From NCBI GenBank assembly GCA_036015235.1, contig CP107926.1:5227501-5291500 (forward strand): DNA of 64,000 nucleotides, written 5' to 3'. Positions 53,826-61,359 of this stretch are shown piece by piece. Under the pieces are notes generated by a model. That model worked only from the letters and a program-made list of their open reading frames with translations. It ran no database searches and was not told the origin of the DNA. Position 1 is the first letter of the stretch, and every line of letters begins with the position of its first letter. The translations under genes were made by a program, and so were the position numbers. The DNA is from Streptomyces sp. NBC_00433. Its GTDB lineage: Bacteria; Actinomycetota; Actinomycetes; Streptomycetales; Streptomycetaceae.

Positions 53826-54310
53826 ACCGGACCCGGCTCGGTCAGCCAGCCCCGCGCGACCAGACGCTTCGCCTTCGACCGCAAACCCTCCACCCGCGCC
53901 GGCACCACGTCCATCCCGAACACCGCGGCCATCTCCTGGCACGTCAGCGGCCCCTGACGAAGCCGCACGCGGTCCGCGAGCGTCTGCACGATCCGCCGGT
54001 AGTCCAGCGACAACACCGACCGATCAAGGCCCTCACACCACACCGGCACCTGCGACCTCGGCTTGACCGCATCCCCGGACGGCGACGGCACATCCGCGTC
54101 CAACGGATCCGAGGTGACCTCCGTACCAGCGGTGCCGGCACCGGGAGCCAGGACCGCATCAACCCGCCTACGGGCGACAGCCCACTCCTGCCATTCCTGC
54201 TCCGCCGCGGCCAACTCAGCCTGGATCCGATCGGCCTCCTCCCGCAACCCGTCGACACGACGGCGAGCAGCGAGCTCGTGCTGTTCCAGCAGTCCGACAA
54301 CCGACGGCAT
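53741..54310 (-). pseudogene. Common Streptomyces helical protein, 3' end replaced by IS5 sequence
   Basis: From ATG 54310 it encodes MPSVVGLLEQHELAARRRVD, then GLREEADRIQAELAAAEQEW (coiled coil), a Pro/Ala-rich linker, and the winged-helix-like LTCQEMAAVFGMDVVPARVE and GLRSKAKRLVARGWLTEPGP. This protein type occurs in many copies in Streptomyces genomes and is often linked to insertion sequences. Its last residues come from the antisense of the IS5 fragment, so the natural C-terminus is lost at about 53825. Confidence 0.6.
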
Positions 54311-54378
54311 CCCGGCCTCCCCGGCGAGCGACAACCCGACAGGCCACAACTCCCACCGAATCACCGACCCTATGTCTG

Positions 54379-54705
54379 ACCAGCGAAAACGCTGCCCTCA
54401 AGTTCGGAACGACAAGAGCGACTGACAGCGACGGCACCCTCGGCGGCCTCGTGCAGCTCAGCGAACCGCAGCGCCTGCAGGGCGTCGTCGCCAGTGCGCT
54501 CAGTAAGGCCGCTCGTTACTCGTCCGACCCGATCTGCACCAAACGCACCCCGCAGAAACCCGAGGACTTCCTGCACGGCGCCGCCTGCCACTGCTGCGTC
54601 ATGGCCTCTGAGACCTCCTGCGAGCGCGCCAACCGCTTCCTCGACCGCCGCTTCCTCCTGGACCTGCCCGGTAGCACCCTCGGCTTCTTCCAGGCCACTG
54701 AATGA
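54379..54705 (+). pseudogene. drmB: DISARM DrmB (DUF1998) 3' remnant
   Basis: An open frame with no start of its own encodes ENAALKFGTTRATDSDGTLG, then GLVQLSEPQRLQGVVASALS, SSDPICTKRTPQKPEDFLHG and AACHCCVMASETSCERANRF, then LDRRFLLDLPG. The SDGTLGGLV and GAACHCCxxxxETSCERxNxxLD blocks are the C-terminal signature of the DUF1998 protein DrmB of DISARM. About 80 per cent of the gene is missing to the left, where IS-related sequence begins. Its stop overlaps drmC by ATGA, as in intact operons. Confidence 0.75.
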
Positions 54706-55448
54706 GCGGACCTCCGACCGCCGTGGCTGCGCCTTGGCTGCTCGGCCGGCTCCTCACCGGCACTGAGGCCAAGGATGTGGCCGACCGCCTGGCCGACAGC
54801 GACACCTTGACTACGGCACTCAAGGTTGTTGCATCCAGTCGCAGGGCAGAGGCTCGGCAGCTCCTGGACGCAATTGGGCGCGGCCCCGCAGCGCGGCACG
54901 AGTACGTGCTCGTCCTGCGCGCGATCGAGGGCGCGCGGGCACTCCCCAGCAGGCTGTCACCCTTGTGGACGATGCCGGGCCACCTCGCCCAGAGTGGCCC
55001 GCTCACCACGTCCGTGAGCCGCATAGTGGACAGCGCCCGCCACGCGATCACCTGCTCCACCTACAACTTCCAGCGCAGCTCTGCCCTCTGGGCCTCCCTG
55101 CGATCGGCGGCCCAGCGTGATTCCGTCGCCGTCCGTGTCTACCTCGATGCCCGTGCCGCCGACAACAACAGCCACCACTGGTCCCCGTCCACCTCCGAAG
55201 TGGCCGCTCACCTTGCTCCGGCAGAGGTGTGGCGGACCAAGGAATTCGACGGCGGCTACGTCCGCAACCACGCCAAGTTTCTCGCAGTCGATCACCATCT
55301 CCTGCTCGTCACCAGCGCGAACTTCTCCTGGAGCGCAGAGAACAACAACGTCGAGTTCGGCGTCCTCGTCGACAACCCGAGCCTCACCGAAGCCGTCGAG
55401 CGGGAACTGCACGAGGTAGAGGGAACCCTTTATGAGCAGGTCCGCTGA
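54702..55448 (+). CDS. drmC: DISARM DrmC, phospholipase-D-like protein
   Basis: A 248-aa PLD-superfamily protein. The HKD motif is in RNHAKFLAVDHHLLLVTSAN, followed by FSWSAENNNVEFGVLVDN. An upstream segment (DSARHAITCSTYNFQRSSAL) matches the first strand of the PLD fold. Only one HKD copy is present, so it would act as a dimer. It directly follows the drmB remnant with a 4-nt overlap. Because drmA, the methyltransferase and most of drmB are absent, the DISARM system cannot be functional as encoded here. Confidence 0.8.
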   Translation: MSGPPTAVAAPWLLGRLLTGTEAKDVADRLADSDTLTTALKVVASSRRAEARQLLDAIGRGPAARHEYVLVLRAIEGARALPSRLSPLWTMPGHLAQSGPLTTSVSRIVDSARHAITCSTYNFQRSSALWASLRSAAQRDSVAVRVYLDARAADNNSHHWSPSTSEVAAHLAPAEVWRTKEFDGGYVRNHAKFLAVDHHLLLVTSANFSWSAENNNVEFGVLVDNPSLTEAVERELHEVEGTLYEQVR

Positions 55449-55568
55449 AGACGTTGTGTGCTCTCGAAAGGCGAAGCGTGGGTGCGGAGTAGAAGCGTCT
55501 GAACAATGCGGCTGACGGTGGCGCACTCGATCCTCCCCGCTGTCAGTGGTCGCTCATAGAATGGCTGC

Positions 55569-56831
55569 ATGGCTAACGGCGTGTGGCACACCCGGCACGG
55601 CATAGAGATCAATTTATCGCTGCCCGACCTCGGTCACCCGAACCGTCCCGACCTACTCCGAGAGATCACTGCGAACATCGCGGAGCGCGATCCGCGGTTA
55701 CTCGAATGCCTGGCCCATCACGACGGGCGGCAGTGCCTCTCGGAGGCCGGTGGCAAGTCGCCCTGGATGTTTATCCGCCGCGGCCGGATCGGCGGTCGCC
55801 GTCCTTTGGTCGCCTCCCACCTGCCGGTGACGCACAAGGCGACTCCTGCAGAAAGTGAGCAGCACAAGGCCACGAAGGAACGGGTCGTCGACACCGCCAT
55901 CGGGTACGGCCTGGAGGCTGAAGCCGAGGTCTCCATGGCTAATCGGCGGAGTGTCTCGGATGCCGTCGTCACAGGTCCTGATGGCCTGCGGATTGGCTGG
56001 GAGATCCAGTACCACCACCTCAGTCCGAGCAGTGTGCACCGACGGTCGGTCAATGCGGTGGACCAAGGGATCACGCCCCTGTGGGTGGCGAAGGATCGCA
56101 CGGCGTCCTTGATTGACCGGGCGCCGTGGGTCCGTGTGGACGACATGCTGTGGAGGGACATCGCCGGTGGCAAGGAGATGCTGATTCGCGGTGGATACCG
56201 GCACCTTCAGGTCTGGAAGTGCGTTCCGAGTAGCGCGCGTCATTGCCTCGTCCGGGAGGGGGCCGGCCACTGTGGAGCCATGCATGCGGACTGGTTCGTG
56301 CCCGCGCTATGCCTGCCCGAGAAGCGGCCGGTGCACATAGAGGACATGGTTCTGCAGAGCGCCACGGGTGAGAGCGTCCCGGTCTACGTACCTAGCCGCG
56401 GAGGAGGTCGCGCGGGCCGTCATATGTGGGTCTCGGTCGACGACCGTGCTCTCTGGGAGGAACTGGTCGGGGAGAAGGAATCCCTCCCAGCGGCCTCAGC
56501 CTCGGAGAACGACGACATGATTACTTTCGCAGAGCAGGAGGTCGACCGTAGCTGCCGTGCCGGCGAAGAGGGTTGGTTCGTCAGTGATGCCCGGCCCGTC
56601 CGTGATCGCTCGCAGCCGACCGGCGGCTTCACTCTTTCCCGGATGCCGGTCCGGCGGCCCCGCGACCCGATGCGGATCACCCACGTGGAGCGAGTCGCAG
56701 CCTCTGCCGCACTGGGTTGCCCACCCTGGGAGCTTGGGCCGTGTGCGGAGTGCGGTCAGCTTCTGCGCAGGTACGGGCGGTTCGCGGCCATGTATTGCCG
56801 CTCTTGCCGCGAGCTTCTCAACGGCGGGTAG
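55569..56831 (+). CDS. CoiA-like nuclease with C-terminal zinc ribbon
   Basis: A 420-aa protein. The competence-CoiA-like PD-(D/E)XK core is at about 100-170: RVVDTAIGYGLEAEAEVSMA, Asp131 in SVSDAVVTG and GWEIQYHH with the ExQ dyad (Glu145/Gln147). Further cysteines in the middle and a C-terminal ribbon CAECGQ...YCRSC may bind zinc. Two TTA leucine codons occur early (55614-55616 and 55698-55700), unusual in Streptomyces. It is encoded between drmC and a NERD-helicase. A DNA-cleaving defence role is likely but unproven. Confidence 0.75.
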   Translation: MANGVWHTRHGIEINLSLPDLGHPNRPDLLREITANIAERDPRLLECLAHHDGRQCLSEAGGKSPWMFIRRGRIGGRRPLVASHLPVTHKATPAESEQHKATKERVVDTAIGYGLEAEAEVSMANRRSVSDAVVTGPDGLRIGWEIQYHHLSPSSVHRRSVNAVDQGITPLWVAKDRTASLIDRAPWVRVDDMLWRDIAGGKEMLIRGGYRHLQVWKCVPSSARHCLVREGAGHCGAMHADWFVPALCLPEKRPVHIEDMVLQSATGESVPVYVPSRGGGRAGRHMWVSVDDRALWEELVGEKESLPAASASENDDMITFAEQEVDRSCRAGEEGWFVSDARPVRDRSQPTGGFTLSRMPVRRPRDPMRITHVERVAASAALGCPPWELGPCAECGQLLRRYGRFAAMYCRSCRELLNGG

Positions 56832-56947
56832 TCGGGCGCCGTCCGAGGCCGCTGCCCGCTGTAGCTACGGCTCGGCAGGCAGCGCGACCTGTCGCCGCTA
56901 TGGCACAGCATCCTATGATCGTTGTTCCGTGTGAGAGGGGTGGGGCT

Positions 56948-59038
56948 GTGGGGGCGGACGGATCGGTGGAGCGTCGGGGGCAGGAAGCGCGGCGTAAGGA
57001 GAGGGAATTACGGGAGCGGTGGCGGGCCGCTCACCAGGTGGTCCGGCGGTGGGGGCGGGCGAGCGAGGGGGAGCGGCAGGTCGCCGCTCAGCTGCTCACG
57101 CTGACTGGCAGAGGGGGCTGGCGGCTGCTGGCCGACCGCCGCTGGCCCGGCGCGGTTGAGGCGGGCGCGTACATGGTGCTCATCGGCCCCGCCGGGATCT
57201 TCGTCGTCGACGTCAAGGACTGGGAAGCCGAACCGTTGGTCGTCGACGGCCAGCTCGAGGCGGCCGGGGAGTCTCGGGACGGCGACGTTCAGCGGCTCCT
57301 GCAGGTGACACGCACCGTGGAGGAGGCGTCGGCGGAGCTCGGGATGTCTCCCGTGGCCGTGCAACCGCTCGTGGTCTTCGCGGGCAAGCAGCTCGACGCG
57401 GCGCCGCTGGGAAGAGTCCACCTTCTCGGGGAGCGTGAGGTCGGCCCATGGCTCATATCTCGCAGCCTCCGACTGCGCCCAGCGTTGGTGCGCCTTCTCG
57501 CCGGGCATCTTGAGGAGACCCTCCAGCAGTACGAGAAGGCATCGGTGGAGGAGGCTCCGCAGCCCGCAGGCACGGCGGCTTCCGATGCCGAACCGCTTGG
57601 GCTCTTCGACGTCGACGCGATGCGGGACGCCGCTCTCGACGAGGCCATGCGCGCGCCCATCGAGAAGTGGATGACGTTCCTCCACCCCGACCAGGCCGCG
57701 CTGGTCCGCCGCAACTGGGCAGGTCCCGCCCGGATCAGCGGTCCGGCCGGCACCGGCAAGACCGTAGTTGCCCTGCACCGAACGGCTCACCTAGCCCAGC
57801 GCACGACCGGCCGCGTCCTGTACGTGACGTTCGCGAGTAACCTGCCGCGCGTTCAGCAGACGTTCCTTTCCTCCCTCGCCCCGCACGTCGCCGACCGCGT
57901 GGACTTTCACAGCCTGCACGCATGGGCACTCGACTACTTGCGGTCGCAGGAAGTGCAGGTGAACCTGAGCGCGGAGAAGGCGGAGACCGCGTTCAGCCTG
58001 GCCTGGCGACGGGTCGGCCGCGAGAGCGCCCTGGCCGATCTCGTCCCCCAGCCGCAGTACTGGCACGACGAGATCACATACGTCATCAAAGGCCGCGGCG
58101 TAACCGCCTTCGACGACTACGTCACCGTGCGGCGGCCCGGCCGCCACACGGTGCTCCGGCGTCACCACAAAGAGGCCGTCTGGGCGCTGTACGAGGCGTA
58201 CGAGTCAAACCGTAGCGAGCGCGGAGTACACGACTTCAGCGACCTGTTGTCCCTCGCGCTGGCCGAGGTACAGGGAGGCGCCAGGCCGCCTTACGCCGCG
58301 GTGATCGCTGATGAGGTCCAGGACCTCACCCTCGTTGGGGCCAAGCTCCTGTACGCCCTGGTCGGCGACGCACCGAACGGCCTGCTGCTGGTGGGTGACG
58401 GTCAGCAGGCCGTCTACCCAGGAGGCTTTCGGCTGTCCGACGCGGGCATCGAGGTCCGCGGCGACCGCGGCCAGGTGCTGCGCCTCAACTACCGGAACCG
58501 CAAGGAGATTCTTGAGGCCGCCATGGACGGCGTCGCGGAGGACTCCTTCGAGGACATCGACGGTGAACGCCTCTCGGGGCGTCGGGATGTGGAAGCCGAG
58601 TACCAGGAAGGAGCGGTAGAGCGGGGCGAGTGGCCGACATCGGAGGAGCATGACAAGGTGCTGGTGGAGGCTTTGAGCAGTCTCGACGCGGAACAGCAGG
58701 CAGATTCGGCCGTGCTGTGCTCGACCAAGCGTTTGCTGGAACACTATTCGCAGCTGCTCGGCCGGTCAGGTATTCCGGTCGTCTTGCTGGAGCGGTACGA
58801 CGGGCGCTCGGTGCCCGGCGTGAAACTCGGCAGCTACCAGCGCTCGAAGGGACTGGAGTTCAAGCGCGTCTACCTCCCGCGACACGACGCGGCGATGCCC
58901 AAAAGCGAAGGGAATGCGGAGGCTGATCGCGAGCGCCGCGAACTCGGCCGACGCCAACTCTTCGTGGCGACGACGCGAGCTCGTGACTTCCTCTGGACGG
59001 GCAGCGTGACGCCAGCCGACAGCGCTCAGCCAGGCTGA
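56948..59038 (+). CDS. NERD-domain UvrD-like helicase
   Basis: About 696 aa from GTG 56948, which follows GAGAGGGG with 7-nt spacing; ATGs at 56900 and 56915 are possible starts. An N-terminal NERD nuclease-related domain (RWPGAVEAGAYMVLIGPAGI, FVVDVKDWEAEPLVVDG) is followed by a UvrD/REP-type helicase. Its Walker A is SGPAGTGKTVVALHR (near 264), Walker B is VIADEVQDL (near 455), then VGDGQQAVYPGGF, a QRSKGLEFKRVYLP motif (near 631) and FVATTRARDFLW. Such fusions are found in anti-phage islands; the target is unknown. Confidence 0.85.
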   Translation: MGADGSVERRGQEARRKERELRERWRAAHQVVRRWGRASEGERQVAAQLLTLTGRGGWRLLADRRWPGAVEAGAYMVLIGPAGIFVVDVKDWEAEPLVVDGQLEAAGESRDGDVQRLLQVTRTVEEASAELGMSPVAVQPLVVFAGKQLDAAPLGRVHLLGEREVGPWLISRSLRLRPALVRLLAGHLEETLQQYEKASVEEAPQPAGTAASDAEPLGLFDVDAMRDAALDEAMRAPIEKWMTFLHPDQAALVRRNWAGPARISGPAGTGKTVVALHRTAHLAQRTTGRVLYVTFASNLPRVQQTFLSSLAPHVADRVDFHSLHAWALDYLRSQEVQVNLSAEKAETAFSLAWRRVGRESALADLVPQPQYWHDEITYVIKGRGVTAFDDYVTVRRPGRHTVLRRHHKEAVWALYEAYESNRSERGVHDFSDLLSLALAEVQGGARPPYAAVIADEVQDLTLVGAKLLYALVGDAPNGLLLVGDGQQAVYPGGFRLSDAGIEVRGDRGQVLRLNYRNRKEILEAAMDGVAEDSFEDIDGERLSGRRDVEAEYQEGAVERGEWPTSEEHDKVLVEALSSLDAEQQADSAVLCSTKRLLEHYSQLLGRSGIPVVLLERYDGRSVPGVKLGSYQRSKGLEFKRVYLPRHDAAMPKSEGNAEADRERRELGRRQLFVATTRARDFLWTGSVTPADSAQPG

Positions 59039-59075
59039 CCCTGGATGAGGCCGTTCCTTAGGGCGCGGATGTGCG

Positions 59076-59276
59076 ATGCCCTTCGTTCTCTTCGATCTCG
59101 ACAACACGCTCGTGGGCCAGTGGGTAACGGTCGCCTGCTGGGCCGCTGAGTTCACCTCCCGGCGCGGCCTGGGGACGAGGAGGAGGCCCACGTCATGGGG
59201 TCGTTGGCAGATCAAGAGTGTCCGGCGACTTTCGAGGCGATCTGGCGGGTTGCGCAGCGCAATGCCATTGGGGTGA
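59076..59276 (+). pseudogene. HAD-superfamily hydrolase 5' fragment
   Basis: It starts MPFVLFDLDNTLVGQWVTVA with the DxDxT nucleophile motif of HAD phosphatases. After about 30 residues (EFTSRRGLG) it becomes Arg-rich and unrelated. Sequence resembling a later helical part (QECPATFEAIWRVAQR) continues in another frame from about 59195. The remaining HAD motifs are absent. Confidence 0.6.
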
Positions 59277-59470
59277 TCGCCGCGAGGACGGCGACGCTGC
59301 GCTCACCCAAGACCAGCACGCTGCGCCCGTTCGTCTGGTCGATTGGGAGGTCGTGCACGCTTTGCCGCGATCTACCGACGTGAGATTGTAGCGGCGGGCG
59401 TAATTCTCGGTAAGCCCGGAATCTCCCTGTCGGATTCCCGTTGGCCACCAGTGGTGCAACCGCCGTGAAA
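59277..59470. other. Intergenic region, nothing recognised
   Basis: It includes the tail of the decayed HAD gene. No gene or repeat is supported. The sequence turns AT-richer toward the candidate promoter at 59471. Confidence 0.35.
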
Positions 59471-59498
59471 GTGAACTGGAAATTTCCTGCAGTATTAT
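59471..59498 (+). promoter_or_regulatory. Candidate promoter for the T-box/AspRS unit
   Basis: A -35-like GTGAAC (59471-59476) and a -10-like TATTAT (59493-59498) with a 16-nt spacer, in an unusually AT-rich patch. It would give a leader of roughly 380 nt before the AspRS start. It is assigned by eye only. Confidence 0.35.
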
Positions 59499-59609
59499 TC
59501 TATGACTGAAGCGGTCGGGCAACAACACCGACGGAAGAGCTGAGCCACTGAGGTCTGGTGGCTTACTGCGAAATCTTGCCGCTCTACCCTCCCTGGCCAG
59601 CTATGCTCA

Positions 59610-59885
59610 GCGTCAACGCGTTGAAGGAGACAAGTAGCGGCGGGATCCGCGAGCAGAGAGAGCTGCTGGTAGCTGTGAAGGCAGCCTCGCGCCCCACGTG
59701 AAGACCCTCCCGAGCGCGGGGAGGAACAGCCGTTCGATACGGCCCAATGCCCCGCCGACTGGCCCCCGTGACCGGGTCCGAATGAGGTCGTCGCCATCTG
59801 GTGGCGGCAAAGGCGTGGTGGCACCGCGAGTCCCCTTCTCGCCCACGCCCCGAAGGGATCATGACGACGCCCCTGGAGGGCCGAG
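59610..59885 (+). promoter_or_regulatory. T-box riboswitch, probably translational
   Basis: The conserved T-box sequence GGTGGCACCGCG is at 59817-59828. It forms the expected anti-sequestrator: GGCGTGG (59812-59818) pairs with CCCACGCC (59842-59849), the TGGCACC bulge follows, and CGAG/CTCG caps it. TGGC in the bulge pairs with a tRNA 3' end GCCA, i.e. discriminator G, as in tRNA-Asp. Upstream are AAGTA (59632-59636), a mini-hairpin GCGG/CCGC (59637-59650), CAGAGAGAGC and a GCTGC/GCAGC stem. A competing stem CCCTTC/GAAGGG (59833-59838, 59852-59857) lies before the ribosome-binding site GGAGGG (59875-59880). No U-tract follows. Confidence 0.7.
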
Positions 59886-61208
59886 ATGATCCACACGACC
59901 ACCCGCGTATTGGTCTCCGACCTGCGAGAACACGTCGGCGAGACCGTTTCTGTCTGCGGCTGGGTGAACGCCCTCAGGCTGCAGCGCAAGATGCAATTCG
60001 TCATCGTCCGCGACCACACCGGAATGGTGCAGGTCACCCACAAACGTGGCGGCGAGAGCGACAGCACCGAAGCCGCTCTGGAGAGCCTGACCACCGAGTC
60101 CGCGGTCAGGATCACCGGCCGCGTAGTCGACAACCCGATCGTGAACCTCGGCGGCCTGGAGATCGTGCCCGAGCAGGTCGAGGTGCTGAACCGAGCCGAG
60201 ACGCCCCTGCCGATCGACGAGAACACCGGCTTGGAGCACCGCCTCGACTGGCGGTTCCTCGACGTGCGGATGCGTCCGCAAGCACAGCTGCTGTTCGCCG
60301 TGCAGACCACCCTCGAGCAGGGCATGCGCGAGTACGCCTACAGCCAGGGCTGCACCGAGATGCACACCCCGAAGCTGATGGGAACCGCGAGCGAGTCCGG
60401 GGCCGAGGTATTCAAGCTCGGCTACTTCGATCGCTCCGCGTACCTAGCGCAGAGCCCACAGTTCTACAAGCAGATGGCGATTTCCGCCGGCATCGACAAG
60501 GTGTTCGAGATCGGCCCCGTTTTCCGCGCCGAGCCGTCGTTCACATCGAGGCATGCGACGGAGTTCACCGGCGTGGACGTGGAGCTCGCCTGGATCGACG
60601 ACGTCGAGGACGTCATGGTCTTCGAGGAGCAGATGCTCACCCACGCCATCGCCACGGTCGCCGACGTTCACGGTGAGGCGATCCGCGAGACCTTCGGCGT
60701 CGAGGTCACGGTCCCCACGACGCCATTTCCACGGGTGACCATGGCGGAAGCCCAGAAGATCCTGCGGGCGGGCGGCTGGGACCCTGCCGGTGAGAAGGAG
60801 GACCTGGACCCGGAGGGCGAGCGCGGTATCTCCGCGCACTTCGAGGAGAAGACCGGGCACGAGTGGGTGTTCATCACGCACTACCCGACAAGCATCCGCC
60901 CCTTTTATCACATGCGCCCAGAAAGCGACCCGGGCTCGACGCTGAGCTTCGACCTGCTGTGGAAGGGCCTGGAGGTCACCACCGGCGCCCAGCGTGAGCA
61001 CCGGTACGACGTGCTGCTCAAGCAGGCCGCTGAAAAGGGCATGAGAACCGAGCCGTTGCAGGACTACCTGAACGCTTTCCGCTTCGGCTGCCCGCCGCAC
61101 GGAGGCCTCGGTATGGGCCTGGGCCGGGTACTGATGGTCCTGCTCGGACTCGACTCCATCCGCGAGGCCGCCTTCCTCTTCCGCGGACCGAACCGGCTCA
61201 CCCCGTAG
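59886..61208 (+). CDS. aspS: Aspartyl-tRNA synthetase, archaeal/non-discriminating type
   Basis: A 440-aa class II synthetase. The OB-fold anticodon domain occupies about 10-110 (VGETVSVCGWVNALRLQRKM, QFVIVRDHTGMVQVTHK). The catalytic core carries FLDVRMRPQAQLLFAVQTTL, AEVFKLGYFDRSAYLAQSPQ, motif 2 in FRAEPSFTSRHATEFTGVDV and motif 3 in GGLGMGLGRVLMVLLGL. The 440-aa length and absence of the bacterial GAD insertion place it with archaeal/AspRS2-type enzymes, so it is likely a second AspRS. It charges tRNA-Asp (and perhaps tRNA-Asn) with aspartate. It is preceded by a T-box and followed by a terminator. Confidence 0.9.
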   Translation: MIHTTTRVLVSDLREHVGETVSVCGWVNALRLQRKMQFVIVRDHTGMVQVTHKRGGESDSTEAALESLTTESAVRITGRVVDNPIVNLGGLEIVPEQVEVLNRAETPLPIDENTGLEHRLDWRFLDVRMRPQAQLLFAVQTTLEQGMREYAYSQGCTEMHTPKLMGTASESGAEVFKLGYFDRSAYLAQSPQFYKQMAISAGIDKVFEIGPVFRAEPSFTSRHATEFTGVDVELAWIDDVEDVMVFEEQMLTHAIATVADVHGEAIRETFGVEVTVPTTPFPRVTMAEAQKILRAGGWDPAGEKEDLDPEGERGISAHFEEKTGHEWVFITHYPTSIRPFYHMRPESDPGSTLSFDLLWKGLEVTTGAQREHRYDVLLKQAAEKGMRTEPLQDYLNAFRFGCPPHGGLGMGLGRVLMVLLGLDSIREAAFLFRGPNRLTP

Positions 61209-61230
61209 AACCCGTGCCGTTTCATGGGAT

Positions 61231-61262
61231 TGGGGCGGTCGGCACTCTTGCTGACCGCCCCA
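61231..61262 (+). terminator. Terminator after aspS
   Basis: A 10-bp perfect stem TGGGGCGGTC (61231-61240) against GACCGCCCCA (61253-61262) with a 12-nt loop, 23 bp after the aspS stop. The convergent operon ends at 61360, so it may serve both. Confidence 0.8.
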
Positions 61263-61359
61263 GCATGGTCGTGTCACTTGCCTCGCGTGTAGCGCGTTCG
61301 TCGGCCCCGGTACTGGTGGCCGAGTGCCATCCTGTGCCTTGCCCGTCCGGGAGGACCGG

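Noticed and set aside
59576-59607. Promoter TTGCCG - TATGCT just before the T-box core
   Set aside because: The spacer is 20 nt, longer than the usual 16-18. The GTGAAC/TATTAT pair at 59471-59498 is better spaced, so this was not listed.
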